Below are positions 9,695-21,971 of a stretch of DNA of 64,000 nt, piece after piece. How positions within the stretch are numbered: the first letter of the stretch is position 1; the number at the start of each line of letters is the position of its first letter. Below the pieces are notes generated by a model. That model worked only from the letters and a program-made list of their open reading frames with translations. It had not been told where the DNA came from and made no database searches. A program made the translations under genes and the position numbers. This DNA comes from Diabrotica undecimpunctata. Taxonomy: Eukaryota > Arthropoda > Insecta > Coleoptera > Chrysomelidae. The stretch spans positions 131,057,914 through 131,121,913 of the forward strand of contig NC_092809.1 in NCBI RefSeq assembly GCF_040954645.1, given 5' to 3'.

Positions 9695-11600
9695 AGTTCT
9701 TCTTCTTCTTCCTCTTTATAAGCAATTCTGCTGGTTCATTGGCCGGATTAATACCTCTATGGAAGGTTGTCACTCCGTCTTTTGCGCAGTCGTCCGATAC
9801 TTCTGACGATTGGTGATATATCTGTTGCTATTTTGATGACACGGGTCTCCTCCATTCTACTTATGTGGTTATTTCATTCTTTTTTTCTATTTTGTGTCCA
9901 TTCATTTATACACTGTACGTTACTTTTTCTTCTAATGTCTTCACTTCTCTTTCGATCTCTCAGCCTATCTCCTGTAATTTCTCTCAGTACTCACATCTCT
10001 GCAGTTTCCAGTAGCCTTTGTATTGTGGCTGTGTCGGGTCTTGTTTCTGAGGCATATGTCATTATTGGTCTTACACGGGCTTTATAAATTCTTGACTTCA
10101 TCTCAGTGTTAATGTATCTGTTTCGCCATATAGTGTTATTATATATATAAGGCATCCTGCCAGTCTACTTGCTTTTTGTACTTGATCTCTCACTTCTTTG
10201 TCTAGGTCTTCATAGCTAGACAGTGTAATTCCCAGGTATTTTACTTCCATTACTTGTTCAATACTGATGCCATCAGTTTCTATTTTACATCTGGTTGGTT
10301 CTTTGCTGACTAGTATTGTTTTAGTTTTCTGAGATGAGATTGTCATATTAAATTCTTTTGCTTTTATGTTAAATCTGTGGACCAGTCTTTGCAGACTATC
10401 TTCATCATGGGCTATCAATATTGCGTCGTCTGCGCAACAGAGTATTTTTATTTCTTTGTTTCCCATTCTGTATTCTCTTCCTTTGTTAACGCTTTTGATG
10501 ATTTCATCCATGATCAAATTGAAGAGCATGGGGCTCAATGAATCCCCTTGTCTTATTCCGCTGCCTATTTCTATAGGTTCTGTAAGTTGTCCATCTATTC
10601 TGACTTCCATTTTGTTGTTTTGGTGGATGTTTTCGATAGTTTTTATAATATTTAGGAGAACTTCTCTTTTATACAGAAGATTGATTACATATTTGAGTCT
10701 TACTCTGTCAAACGCTTTCTTTAGGTCAATAAGACACAGAAATGCTGGTCTATTATACTCTAGTGATTTCTCAATAATTTGCGTTATAACAAATATTGCA
10801 TCTGTACACGATCTTCCACTACGAAAACCCTGTTGTTCATCCGCTAAACTTATCCTCTGATTTATTAGCACTTATAAAATTTTTCGCTAGAATTAGTTCG
10901 CTCGTTCTCCATTCTTCAGGTATTTTATTATGTTCTATAATTTTATTAATTAATGTTGTTAATTGTTCTGTCATTGTTGCTCCATTATATTTCAGTAATT
11001 CGTTTGGTATCCAGTCTTTATCTGCTGCTTTTCTGTTCTTCAGGTTTTCAAGTATTTTCCGAACTTCCTGTACATTTATATTAAATTCATCATTTGTGGT
11101 AATTAGATACATAGAGCATTTTTAGGTAGTCAATCTACGTATCCTTTTCTATGTGTTTTGGTTTTATTAGTTCCTTTACCTCCGTTCTTTGACCTCTTAT
11201 GAAGCGCCATATTTCCTTTTGCAGACCGTAAAAATAATATTCCATCTCTTTCGAAAAGCGTTCCCAGTGATCATTTTTTATTTTTATTTTATTATGGTAT
11301 GCCCCTTGTGTTTTGGTTGACATGTATTTCAGGTAAGCACTTTTCTTTACATTCTTTACCTTCACTTCTGCACAAAACCATGAAGTTCTTCGCTTTGGGA
11401 ACGATTTATTTTTATCTATATTTCTTTCACCAAGAACTTCCTTGGCCGAGGCTAAGATATTAGACTTAATTTTTGCCCAGCTTTCTTCGATTCCATCACT
11501 TTGTGTGATATATGTGTTTCTGCTTTTTTCGGTTATTCTTTTTTGGAATAGGTATCTTGTGGAGTTATCCTGTAAGCTTTCGACTTTTATCTTTCAAATA
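9695..11600 (-). mobile_element. 5'-truncated LINE (about 1.9 kb), minus strand
   Basis: Reads right to left. Near 11560-11365 is a pre-RT segment (ILASAKEVLGERN, then KKSAYLKYMSTKTQGAYHNK). At 11112-10840 is the N-terminal RT (ENLKNRKAADKDWIPNELLK). At 10871-10098 is a 257-codon open stretch with QQGFRSGRSCTDAIF, LIDLKKAFD (motif A), GIRQGDSLSPMLFNLIMDEI (motif B) and CADDAILIA (motif C, C in place of Y/F). At 10090-9750 is the C-terminal MTYASETR...ETAEMRVLREITGDRL region. The 3' end is a (GAA)n tail at about 9697-9712. The apurinic endonuclease is missing. Frameshifts at about 10840-10870 and 11115. No TSD seen. Confidence 0.85.
10098..10871 (-). pseudogene. LINE reverse transcriptase core (fragment of the 9695-11600 element)
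   Basis: The longest open part of the LINE, 257 codons, covers RT motifs A (LIDLKKAFDRV), B (GIRQGDSLSPMLF) and C (CADDAILIA), then thumb text VMEVKYLGITLSSYEDLDKEV. In life it would copy its own RNA at a nicked target site. The catalytic aspartates are intact, but the frame is cut off from its N terminus and the C-terminal tail by frameshifts, so no full-length product is possible. The start shown is only where the open frame begins. Confidence 0.85.
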
Positions 11601-12291
11601 TTATTTAACACGAATAATATAGAATAATGTTATTTCTTTTTATACCTAATCATTCAGTGCCGCAAAACACCACTTGAAAAGCACTTAAATAATGGATTTC
11701 AGTCCAATAGAAACATTAAGTATTATCTATTATAGTCACAATATAGAAGCCGATGCTTTATGTCGTAATAACATTACAAAATAACCTTCCAATACGAATA
11801 ACAGGAGCAATTTACTTACTGCCAAATATTATCTCGATCACTACGTTTTGTTTTGTCGTAGCGTAATCGTAAAAAATCGCCAAAAAAAAAAACAAAATTT
11901 CTTACATTGTTAAACAAGTCGATCTGTACTTCGTAAACCGCATTTAACCAAAGTTCCTGGCAAGTCTCCAACCGTATTCGACCACATTAAGATAAGGTGG
12001 CTTCGTGAAATCAAAAAAACAACGTAAAAGTTTTATTTTCGTCCCGACAAATTATGTTTGGGTTAAAGATAATTTGATTAGGTGGGACCGATTATATTTT
12101 AACCAACTTTGAAGTGAAGTAATATTGTCCTTTTAATTGCGTAAGTGGATTAAACAAATAAGAAGCAATTTGATGACTTATCTTATGTAGAACTTTTTCT
12201 TTTCCGCATTGCGCGACAACATTGTAGCTTTTCATTAGCTGGCTCGAATTTGTGTTACTATGATTTTGTGTTTAATGCGTTGTTCAAAGTA
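11601..12291. other. Intergenic, no gene seen
   Basis: AT-rich with A-runs; no protein or RNA motif recognised. It ends at the TA target of the Tc1-like element. Confidence 0.5.
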
Positions 12292-12585
12292 CAGTGGGTG
12301 GCCAAATTATTAGGGACACTGCATATATTTTTGTATTTTCTACTTAAAATTATTTTTTTGACCAAAAAAATTGGTGTTCATATCTGTATTTTACTTTGTA
12401 ATTATTCTGGTATAACTATTAAAATTTTTGATAAGCGGCAACACTGGCAGACTGCTTATCTATAAAATAATAATTATTGTTGCATCTCAGTTGGTCATCG
12501 GATGTCACCGCAGTGAGGTTTAAAAATATTTGCAAATCGTTTTAAATTGTTTTTGGTCGGTTTTCGTGTCAGATATATTTAACAG

Positions 12586-12677
12586 GTAAGTAATATTTGT
12601 TATTTAGTAATTTTTGCTACATTTAATGACACGAGTTTATTTAAAAAGATTGTTTAAATTCAAAATTATTTTTTTAG
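12586..12677 (+). other. Putative 5'UTR intron of the Tc1-like transposase
   Basis: Strong donor GTAAGT at 12586 and a polypyrimidine tract with TAG acceptor at 12675-12677, immediately upstream of CATG and the start codon. Confidence 0.5.
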
Positions 12678-12678
12678 C

Positions 12679-13774
12679 ATGGGCAAAATTGCAGACTTGT
12701 CTCCAGGGAAAATTAGAGAAATAAAAACATTATTACTGCACTCGAGGCTTTCCCAGAGAGTTATAGCAACTACTGCAGGTGTTTCAAAGTCTGTAGTTAA
12801 TCGAATAAAAATGAAAATGAATTCAAACGAGGCATTGGAACCGGGCCGTGTTGGAAAATGTGGCAGGAAAAGGATTACTACTCCTCGTACTGATCGTAAA
12901 ATTAGGGATATTTGTCTCCAAAATCGTAAAAAGAGTGTGATACATCTGACTACGATGATTAATGATGAAGGAATTAATGTTTCCAGAAGGACAGTACGAC
13001 GACGACTGGCCGAAGAGAATCTGCTAGGTCGCCGGCCTATGAAAAAACCACGGCTCACCGAAGCCATGAAGAGAAAGAGACTCCAATGGGCCAAAGAACA
13101 CCGAAGTATGACTGTTGAAGACTGGAGTCGAGTAAGTATGACTTTTTTTAACGAATGAAGTTTGTGAACAGCGAATATTATCATTTTTACAGGTATGCTT
13201 CTCCGACGAATTAACATTTCAGATTTTGGTGGATAAATGTGCGTTTGTCCGACGACGTCCTGGGGAGCAGTTCCATCCAGATTGCATTGTGGAGAGAGTT
13301 AAACATCCGGTGAGTGTCATGGTGTGGTCTGTAATCTCGGCAAAGGGTATGGGACGCTTATACATCGTGGAAGGGACAATGAGACAGGGCCAGTATAAGC
13401 GAGTACTTGAAACTCGGCTACTGCCCCAGCTCAAAGAATGGTTCCCTGGTGAAAAAAATTACATTTTTATGCACGATTCTGCACCGTGCCACAAAGCCAG
13501 GAGTGTAACTTCATATCTGATCAAAGAAAATATTGCAGTTCTGCCCTGGCCGGGAAACTCACCTGACATGAACCCTATAGAGAGCATGTGGGAGTTAACC
13601 AAACGGGAGATCGCCAAAGATGTTATCACCACGAAGCGGCAGTTGATTGAAGCTCTTATTAGAGAATGGCATCATAACCCTAACTTAAAACACAACGCAG
13701 GAGTTTGTATTCAGAGCATGCCCCGACGCGTAGAAGCTGTAATTGCAGCAAAGGGTGGCATCACTAAATATTAA
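12679..13774 (+). CDS. Tc1-family transposase (DD34E), two coding exons
   Basis: Cuts and rejoins DNA at the element's own TIRs with a DDE catalytic triad. Exon 1 runs 12679-13131 (151 codons, MGKIADLSPGKIREI...) and exon 2 13193-13774 (193 codons plus stop). The 61 bp intron (13132-13192) begins GTAAGT, ends TTTTTACAG and holds an in-frame stop, so splicing is needed. The product is 344 residues, the usual Tc1 size. N-terminal paired-like helix-turn-helix modules lie at about residues 8-115 (VIATTAGVSKSVVNRI; VSRRTVRRRL). Catalytic residues are D156 in CFSDE, D246 in FMHDSAPCH and E281 in NPIESMW, with 34 residues between the last two. A second, 5'UTR intron (12586-12677, GTAAGT...TTTTTTTAG) ends one base before the ATG. 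Splicing is inferred, not shown. Confidence 0.92.
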
Positions 13775-14024
13775 AATTAGTCATATTATGTTAAAAAAAA
13801 TTTTGCGAAAAAAATAAATGGTTTTACTAACAAAACTTAATGTTTTTGTGACCCTAATTTCTCAATCTCTTATACAAAAAATAAATGCAAGCCTTAAAGC
13901 CAACAAATTGCAAAAAAAAAATCAGTAAAACTAAAAAATTAAGAAATCTTTTACTGTCCCTAATAATTTGGCCACCCACTGTATATTTGCATACAGATGA
14001 ATATTTAACCAGTACTTCCTTCTT

Positions 14025-14330
14025 CATTCTTTATACGTATCGTTCAAAAACTATTTATGGATCTCTGTTAAGAATGGGGAGCTAATGTTAAAGTTTTTGG
14101 CATTTTTCGTTCCACTTCCTCACTATTTTGTGTTTAATCTTTTTCTTTTAATCATTTTACTAATTGCATCACTGCATTTCTGTTTTTCGCAGGTTAGCGT
14201 GGGTTTTCATTAGTATTATTTTCTGTTTAATGTTTAGTCGATGCTGCTCAGACTATTTAAGGGGCTCTGTTAACATTAAGGAGCTCATTTTTAAAGTTTT
14301 TGGCATTTTTTGTAGTTGGTTTTAGGCTTC
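14025..14330. repeat. Direct repeats about 200 bp apart
   Basis: CTCTGTTAAGAATGGGGAGC...AAAGTTTTTGGCATTTTT (about 14063-14106) recurs as CTCTGTTAACATTAAGGAGC...AAAGTTTTTGGCATTTTT (about 14265-14311). No coding potential; looks like an old local duplication. Confidence 0.6.
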
Positions 14331-15644
14331 AAGCTTATAGTCAAAACCACTAGTAAAGAATGACCCAACACAAAGCCCACTGAATGAAAATAGAGGCGAG
14401 AAATAAATTTGGAATATTCAGGGAATCGACATAACAGCAATAAATATGGAAATATGAAAAATACGAAAAATATTAGTGATTACTGAAGTTCGAGGTACAC
14501 TGACTGCATCGAAGGTCTTCTGCGTATGCCTTTTGCATTGATGTTCAATTGACAACGTGGCTTAAAAGGAGTCAAATATTGTACCAACTTGACATAATAA
14601 GAAATGATGATATAAGAACTAAGCTAAATATATACACATACACACAACAATTGTTGTAGAACCCCAACTCCGAGTGACATGTGTGTTCCAATGGAACAGT
14701 AAATATACATAACCGAATGAGAGAATAAATCAATACGAAAATAGAGCAGGATAGACTATACAGTCTATCCTGCTACGCAGCTATACTAAATAGCTACACA
14801 GTCAAAGGATAGACGAGAGCGGGTTAATGCTATAGGATATAAGATATAATTATGTAGCAAGAAGTAGACTTCCAAGAAAACGATAGGTACTATAACAGAG
14901 AATAGTCCCTAACACCTGAAGGGAAGAAAAACAAACAACTACAAATTGAAAATATTAACGGAATACTTAATTTTAAGCAATTAAATTAAGATATATACTA
15001 TGTATCAATACATTGACATAAATCCATAAAAAATGTATATCATAAAACCACAATCGATGGCCGAATGCCGCCCCTGCGAAGAAACAAAAGCCGAACTACC
15101 GTCCATCCAACGAAAATAACTATAATCGTATGAAACTTCAGTTCCGACATAGACGTTTATACTTCATTATCGAGTCGCATGTTCCATAACTTTCTTTTAA
15201 AAAATTTATTATAATTAGCGGGTAGCGACACCATAATGACCCCACTAATAATAAGACTCGTCGAAAAGAGAAACAGTTTATTTAATATGTTTTCATCGAC
15301 GGCGTTTTATAACCCAGCTCAATTCGACTTTCACTTAGCTTTTCAAGGTTTTAGGGTGTCGGGATTGGTTTTTGTACAAATTAATATGAAAAACAAAGTA
15401 GACCATAGTCTACTGTTAATATGTCATTATATAAAAAATCTTCGAAACTGGCTGAAAATGCAGCCAACTCCCTTTTATCCGCGACTCTGTACAAGCTTTT
15501 TCTAATATTAATGAAAACCTATTATTTTATAAAGTAGATCTATGTATTATCATTAATATTATAAATATAATATAAAAATATGATTTTAAAGAAAATTGTA
15601 GTTTGTTCCCAATATCATAGTAATTTATTATTATAAGCAGAAAT
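14331..15644. other. Intergenic with a perfect 30 bp hairpin; no gene seen
   Basis: The hairpin at 14745-14774 has the 13 bp arm AGCAGGATAGACT around ATAC. A faint plus-strand resemblance to a LINE C terminus (RNDDIRTKLNI near 14600) is too short to call. An 89-codon open frame at 15236-15505 has no recognised domain. Confidence 0.5.
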
Positions 15645-17085
15645 ATAATATTCTATTGTTGCAGTGTAAAGTAAGCAACAAAGACGATTGACCAATTTCA
15701 TTATTTCTTACTTACTTACTTAGTCCTAAGCTTTTCTACCGTTAGGTGTAAGGCTGGTGGGGTTAAGTTTTGCACTGTTGTCTCCATGCTATCAGGTCTT
15801 GTGTTAGATTTCGTGCACTTTCCCATGTCAATCCTTTCTTCTCAACTTCTTTTCTGATTTCGTCTACCCACCTAACTCTTGGTCTTCTTCGTTTGTTTTT
15901 CCCTTGCATTCTCGTTTCAAACACTCGTTTTGTTAATCTTTCATTCGACATTGTACAAACGTGCCCGAACCATCTTAGTTGCCCCTCTACTATTTTTTCG
16001 TTTATTGGTTCTAGTTTTAAGTTTTGTCTGATTGTTTCGTTTCGTATTTTGTCTGTCCTCTTTCTGTTTGCTATTTTCCTCAGGAACCTCATTTCCATAG
16101 CATTGGCTCGAGATTTTTGTCTCCCAGTCAATGTCCATGACTCGCTATTATACATGATTGTTTAACGACTGCCGTTTTTACCTTCTCCGGTATTTCTTTT
16201 TTCCCCAAAAATGTTGTTTTCATAGTGTTAAATAAGCTTCCTGTTCGTCCCATTCTCTCATTTATTTCCATGTCTTGTTTACCGTTTGATTCAATTATTA
16301 CTCCTAGGTATTTAAAATGTTCCACTTGTTCTAGTTGTTTGTTTTCTCTGTATTTATTTTCATATTTATGTTTGACAGTTCTTCTTCTAGGATTTCAAGG
16401 TTGTTCTGTAGGCCTTCTCTGTTTTCTGCTATCAAAACCATGTCGTCTGCAAATAGAAGCTCTGATAGTTGAGTCTGTTTCAATTGCCAGTATCCTAATA
16501 TTAGTTTTCTCATTCTTCTTTTGGCTTTCTTTATTGCTTCATCCAGTACCACTGAGAACAGCAGTGGGCTCAACACGCATCCCTGTTTATCCTGTCAATT
16601 CCTCTTTCCTTTAATGTCCTCCATACGTCCTTTCTTTGTATTCTGTCAAACGCCTTTTCCAGATCAATAAAGCATATATGTATTTCTCTATTTTTATTGA
16701 TTACTTTCTCACTTATTTGTCTTATTGTGAATATGTGGTCTTGCGTGCTTCTGTCCTTCCTGAATCCACATTGTGTATCTTCCATAGTTGGTTCTATTTG
16801 GGTATTTATTCTTGTTTCTATTATTCTTGCGAATACCTCCCAGGAATACTTGATATAGTAAAACCTCGGGAATTATTACAGTTTCTCTTGTCGCCCTTTT
16901 TGTGTATTGGTAGTATAATGTCTTTCTTCCAGTCCTGTGTCATTATTTCTTTGTTATAAAAAGATAACAAATCGTTTCTTAAAATATAATATTCTTTTGT
17001 TGCAGTGTAAAGAACCAACAAAAACGATTGACTATTTTCATTATTTCTTTGTTGTAAAAAGATAACAAATCGTTTTTTTTATATA
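15645..17085 (+). repeat. Tandem duplication of about 105 bp, one unit split by a LINE
   Basis: The unit AATATAATATTCT(A/T)TTGTTGCAGTG...CATTATTTCTTTGTT...AAAAAGATAACAAATCGTTT occurs twice. The first copy (15645-15709 plus 16951-16980) was interrupted by the LINE at 15710-16939. The second copy is at about 16980-17075. The two uninterrupted sequences agree closely. Confidence 0.8.
15710..16939 (-). mobile_element. 5'-truncated LINE with 12 bp TSD
   Basis: TCATTATTTCTT at 15698-15709 and 16940-16951 is an exact 12 bp TSD. On the minus strand the element begins inside the RT (KKDIILPIHKKGDKRNCNNS), then QCGFRKDRSTQDHIF, CFIDLEKAFDRI (motif A), LSPLLFSVVLDEA (motif B), LLFADDMVLIAE (motif C), FKYLGVII and a C-terminal LRWFGHV...RRRPRVRWVDEI. 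It ends in a (TAAG)n tail at 15703-15727. Catalytic residues are present, but the frame is broken at about 16570, 16330 and 16140. No endonuclease domain. Confidence 0.92.
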
Positions 17086-17276
17086 ATAGACGACGGAGTT
17101 GTTTATCTGCTGTGTGGTGAAACAAAGACCTTAACTATAACTGCCTTACAGTGGTGGAATGGGGCTGTAACTTGCTTGTGTTAGTTCACATTTGCAGTTC
17201 GTTTAGTTGATCGTTGTTGTGACGTAGTGTTTTATTTTGAGCTAGCATTTTTATTGTTTTGTTAGCATGACCAAGA

Positions 17277-18197
<921 letters not shown>

Positions 18198-18199
18198 CT

Positions 18200-18400
18200 A
18201 GAATGCATAGAAAACATACTTTAAGGGATGCCCACAGAGGGTACTACTTTCTCCCTGAGCTGATTTCGCTCCTTGACGTACAGGAGGTAGAAGTGCAAGC
18301 CTATGCGTATGATCTAGTAATTCCAGCAAAATCGAACGAGATAGTACCTGTACTCCAAGCCTTACTAATTGCTGAAACAGATAAAATCTTTCGGGCGTAT
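18200..18400 (+). pseudogene. R1/I-type LINE RT palm fragment
   Basis: GCPQRVLLSP (18226-18256, RT motif B) is followed, after a frameshift, by VEVQAYAYDLVIPAK at about 18287-18335, which matches the palm motif C with the second aspartate changed to tyrosine (YADD to YAYD). It is a short isolated scrap directly after the Tigger pseudogene. Confidence 0.6.
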
Positions 18401-18939
18401 TTTACCCATGTCTGGTTTGTACAATCTACTCGTTAAGATGAAAAATAACTTTTACTCACTTATTCTCAAACCTATTTAAAGAATAATGAGTTAAAAAAAT
18501 ACATGCAAATAATGTTTCATAATAATTAATTCCTATAGTGTTTTGATTTAAACGAAAAAACTATAAATTCTAACCATACCGGAAGTTCCGACTTTAATTC
18601 AACTACAAGTGCCGCATTGACCAGGCTATAATTACACGTTTCCTCGTTCATTACTCGAAAATATAGCCTGTAGATATCTACCCAACATACATAAACATAA
18701 AAGCACGTTTTGGTGTATAGTGTGGGCGATAACAAACACTCGATGATCGTAGAAGGGGGTTTAAAGAGACAATATAATTAGGTATTACACGTGTGAATGA
18801 TTCCTTTTATCAATGAATGCCTCGTACAAACGTGTTTGATTTCAATTTTGATTAATTATACTATTATATATACACCGACACAAAATGCAGACAGCCGACG
18901 GGATATTATGGTTAATCTTATTGCAAATTATTTATTAAC

Positions 18940-19015
18940 GTATATATTGCCAAGATCCGCCAATGGTAAGGGACGTAAAATAAAAAAAGAAGAAGAATAT
19001 CAACTATTTTGTCAT
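18940..19015 (+). pseudogene. LINE 3' terminal scrap with (GAA)n tail
   Basis: GATCCGCCAATGG...AAAAAAAGAAGAAGAA resembles the 3' end of the LINE at 9695-11600, which has AATCCGGCCAATG and a GAAGAAGAAG tail on its minus strand. Only a few dozen bases remain. Confidence 0.4.
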
Positions 19016-20040
19016 AATTAAATGTAAAGTAGTGTATAATATGGTGTGAATATTATTAAAACATGTGTATTCAATTTAGTTAAATATGATGTGACATTAA
19101 ATTTAATATTTTTATTTTAATATAATGTAAATAATTTGTATATCCCATGGTATTTATGATTGGAAATAAATGGTTTCTTCAAAAATATCAGTATCTTGTA
19201 TTTTTACATGTTTTGCGGTATTTTGATGATACAGGTAAGTATATATTACCTATAAAAAAGGATTATAAAATATTTTTGCTGGCAAATGTAAATTGGAAAT
19301 TTCAGATAGTTTAGTTGTTGGCGATTTCGAAGTAAATGGGAGTTTGTAATGACAACGATACCACAATATGACTGGTTTGAGAGAACCATTCTTCTATTCT
19401 TTGGAAGTGGAGAGTGAGAAAAAGGAGCTGATCTTGAGCTTGAGCCGATTTTTGACATAATTCTCTGCACCTATTTCGCCTGTAGCTTATGAAAATAAGC
19501 TGCATCAACATAACGGTATTAAGCTTTCAAACGAATACTCAAATATGCTCTTCTTTCACTGCTTCCGGTGCCATCTTCTGGTGCCATATCATCTTTTAAT
19601 ATTAAATCTGATGTTTTTGCTTACTGGTAGATATTTGCTTTTTGTAATATTCATTGCGAATAACTCCCACTACTGTTACTATTACCACTTTAATGCGAGA
19701 AGTCACACTGTAAGATCTATAAAACACTATTCTAGACTTTTCTGGTGGTTAGAGGCTTTAAAGTAGGTACGCAGGTTTAGGGGGCAGCAGTCTATGCATA
19801 TATGTATAATTTCATTCTCTACCTCTCAGAATCTGAATTCTATATCTACTACCTTCAATGTTTACACGTGCTTTCTGAGTCAATGATAGTCTGTAAGTAT
19901 TACGAAGTTCTTTTTGTTAATATTAATTCAATCGTTAAAGATTCTATGATTATATTTTCTATAATGGAAGTCTTTTTGATCGTCAATCCTTGTATATGGT
20001 ATAAGGTAGACTTGGAAAATGGCCCATTTTTGAGTCCTTC
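19016..20040. other. Intergenic, no gene seen
   Basis: Short unsupported ORFs only; no domain, splice pattern or repeat structure was recognised. Confidence 0.5.
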
Positions 20041-20720
20041 AGACTCGTAGTCCTCTTTGGATGGCCCATTGTCTGGCCATGTATCATGCGAACTAGGGAT
20101 CCGATGACCCGGTCTTCAGCACATCTGGAAACTCAGCTATTCCGAGACTACTATCGGCCTTTAAGATCTATGATCAGCAGAGGTCCAGAGTGTGATTTTA
20201 TCCGAAAGCTTGGAGTGTATCGTATCTTAAAAGAGACACCTTTCCTTGTTTCAGCTGGATGTACCCGAACTAAAACCTTGTCATTTCTGGTAGGCTAATG
20301 CTGGTCATTTCAGAGGACAAAAGGAGAGGTTTCTCCCTCCTTGCCACATAAACATAAAGTTATTTACCAATTCAAGTAGATATAGGTGACGTCAAGTCTA
20401 TAGTGGTCAGTGAACATACTGACCACCAAAGAGCATTCCATACGGTTAAATAGAATGAGACTCTTGGTAGATCAATATGGAGCCTAGCCAATGGCCCTGG
20501 AGCCTTCGCGAGTGAAACTTCTTGCGACTACCCCGACGAGTAGTGAAGGTCACTCAAATCATTATGAGTTACAGAGACGAAGTTAACAAGCCCTGCATTG
20601 CAAGCACATCGGCTCTGCTCGTTCGCCCCTGGTTTGTTGATTTTGTTATTTGTAGTTTTATTCCCATTTATTGCTGCATACTTTGTCCCACTGGTATCTT
20701 GTCACCATAAAAGTGCAACT
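20041..20720. other. GC-richer block of unknown origin with perfect hairpin
   Basis: Composition is noticeably less AT-rich than the flanks. A perfect 9 bp stem hairpin (GTGGTCAGT, loop GAACAT, ACTGACCAC) lies at 20403-20426. Open frames at 20086-20298 and 20522-20710 show no domain I recognise. It may be the body of an unclassified TE or a fragment of a conserved non-coding region. Confidence 0.35.
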
Positions 20721-20845
20721 GAAAAAATGTGTCTGATGTGCTTTGATTATGTATATATTTGAAGATTAACCTGTACCAACTTTATTCGGCTAATATTAAA
20801 TATAAGAGTACTCTATTTTTTCCATTCTTCTATTCCTTGATAATA

Positions 20846-21663
20846 TCGTACCTTTATTCGCGAGAAATATGTTCCGTAAATATGCCGCGAATACAGAAAC
20901 CGTGAATATGGATGGTAATTTATATGGGGTTATAGGGGATACGTTCCTAGGTCACGAAATAACAAAGCAAATATCAGTTTAATTGAAATTTTTGACCATA
21001 CATATTGATTAATTACATATTATCTTCAGGTTTAGACAATGGTCTAAAGAATTTAGTAATTTTCTTTTGCTTGGCAATTTCTAAAAATTCCTTCAATTTA
21101 GACTGATATTCAGCACTGACATTAGCAATTTGATTCTTAAAAATTCGTTCCATAGATGGATCAATTTTCATAAAGAAATAATTAGAAAGCGCATTTGCCA
21201 TTTTAAACCTTCACTAAAATTTGTCAAAATAAATATCACGTTTCCAGTGATTATTAAAGCCTCTTCTTCAATGGGTTGTGAATTTAACATTTCCTCCAAG
21301 TCGTTTGGATTTCAATGCGCATGACTTCAGTTCTTGCAATGATTCTTTTATGTTTACGATGCATTTTGCTATGTCAAATTTCTTCTTTTTGGATTTTTTT
21401 ATCGATTGTACAGTTGATTCATTGATATTGAATGAATGTGATAAGGATGCAAACGACTCTCCAAGGCGTAAACGATCAGGCATTTCTATTTTCACTTTAA
21501 GCGGTAACACTGAATTTTTTTGCATCGAAACTCGTTTTTCATTTTTTTTTTAACTTTTGAAAACACAATCTAGGTGTAGTTGTAATACGGCCTAAATGCA
21601 ATTTTTCAATCCGCGAATAGTGAAAACGCGAATGAAGGAAGCGCGGATAAGCAGCTTTTAGTG
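20846..21663 (-). mobile_element. pogo/Tigger deletion derivative
   Basis: On the minus strand the right end starts TA|CACTAAAAGCTGCTTATCCG with repeated ATTCGCG-type text, as in pogo/Tigger TIRs. The left end (about 20846-20920) has a decayed counterpart with ATTCGCG and GCCGCGAATAC. Inside, an N-terminal HTH frame (21525-21268; SFNINESTVQSIKKSKKKKF) is followed almost at once by a Tigger-like C terminus (21201-21013; DPSMERIFK...FFRPL). The entire DDE catalytic domain is missing, so this could move only with a helper transposase. Confidence 0.75.
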
Positions 21664-21967
21664 TATTACTTTTTTTATTTTTTTTAAATCGTCTGGAATC
21701 GTATTTATGATCTTCTTGTCCTCTTTTGTTTTTGCAAGGTTTCTACTGTGTGGTTAAATTGTTCCAGCTTTCATCTTCATAACTGACGTGTCCTGCAAAA
21801 TGTCACTCTAATTTTACCATTTCTCTTCTGACATATTTTACCTTCTATCTTCTTATCTTTTGTTTGCATGGCCATAGAAGCTATATCGTCAGCATTTGAT
21901 GGATTAAACGTCTAGCTTAGATCTGTTTGGATACATTTCGTTAATCTCAAGATATATTTAAAGGTTA
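21664..21967. other. No gene seen
   Basis: T-rich. A minus-strand ADDIASMAMQTKDKKIEGK string recalls an RT palm box, but no neighbouring RT motif supports it. Confidence 0.4.
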
Positions 21968-21971
21968 ACAG

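Larger units (their letters stand above)
12292..13981 (+). mobile_element. Complete Tc1-like transposon, perfect TIRs
   Basis: Both ends begin CAGTGGGTGGCCAAATTATT and stay identical for 27 bp as an inverted repeat. Each end is flanked by TA (12290-12291 and 13982-13983), the Tc1/mariner target duplication. Length 1,690 bp. It contains a single transposase gene with no damaging mutation seen, apart from the need to remove a 61 bp intron. A polyadenylation signal AATAAA is at 13813-13818. This is the best candidate in the window for a recently mobile element. Confidence 0.95.

Noticed and set aside
10366..10860. 164-codon plus-strand frame
   Set aside because: It is the antisense shadow of the LINE RT, whose motifs A, B and C are on the minus strand.
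12666..13217. 183-codon minus-strand frame
   Set aside because: Antisense of the Tc1-like transposase exon 1; no independent evidence.
21700..21960. RT palm box ADDIASMAMQ on the minus strand
   Set aside because: No other RT motif in the expected order nearby.
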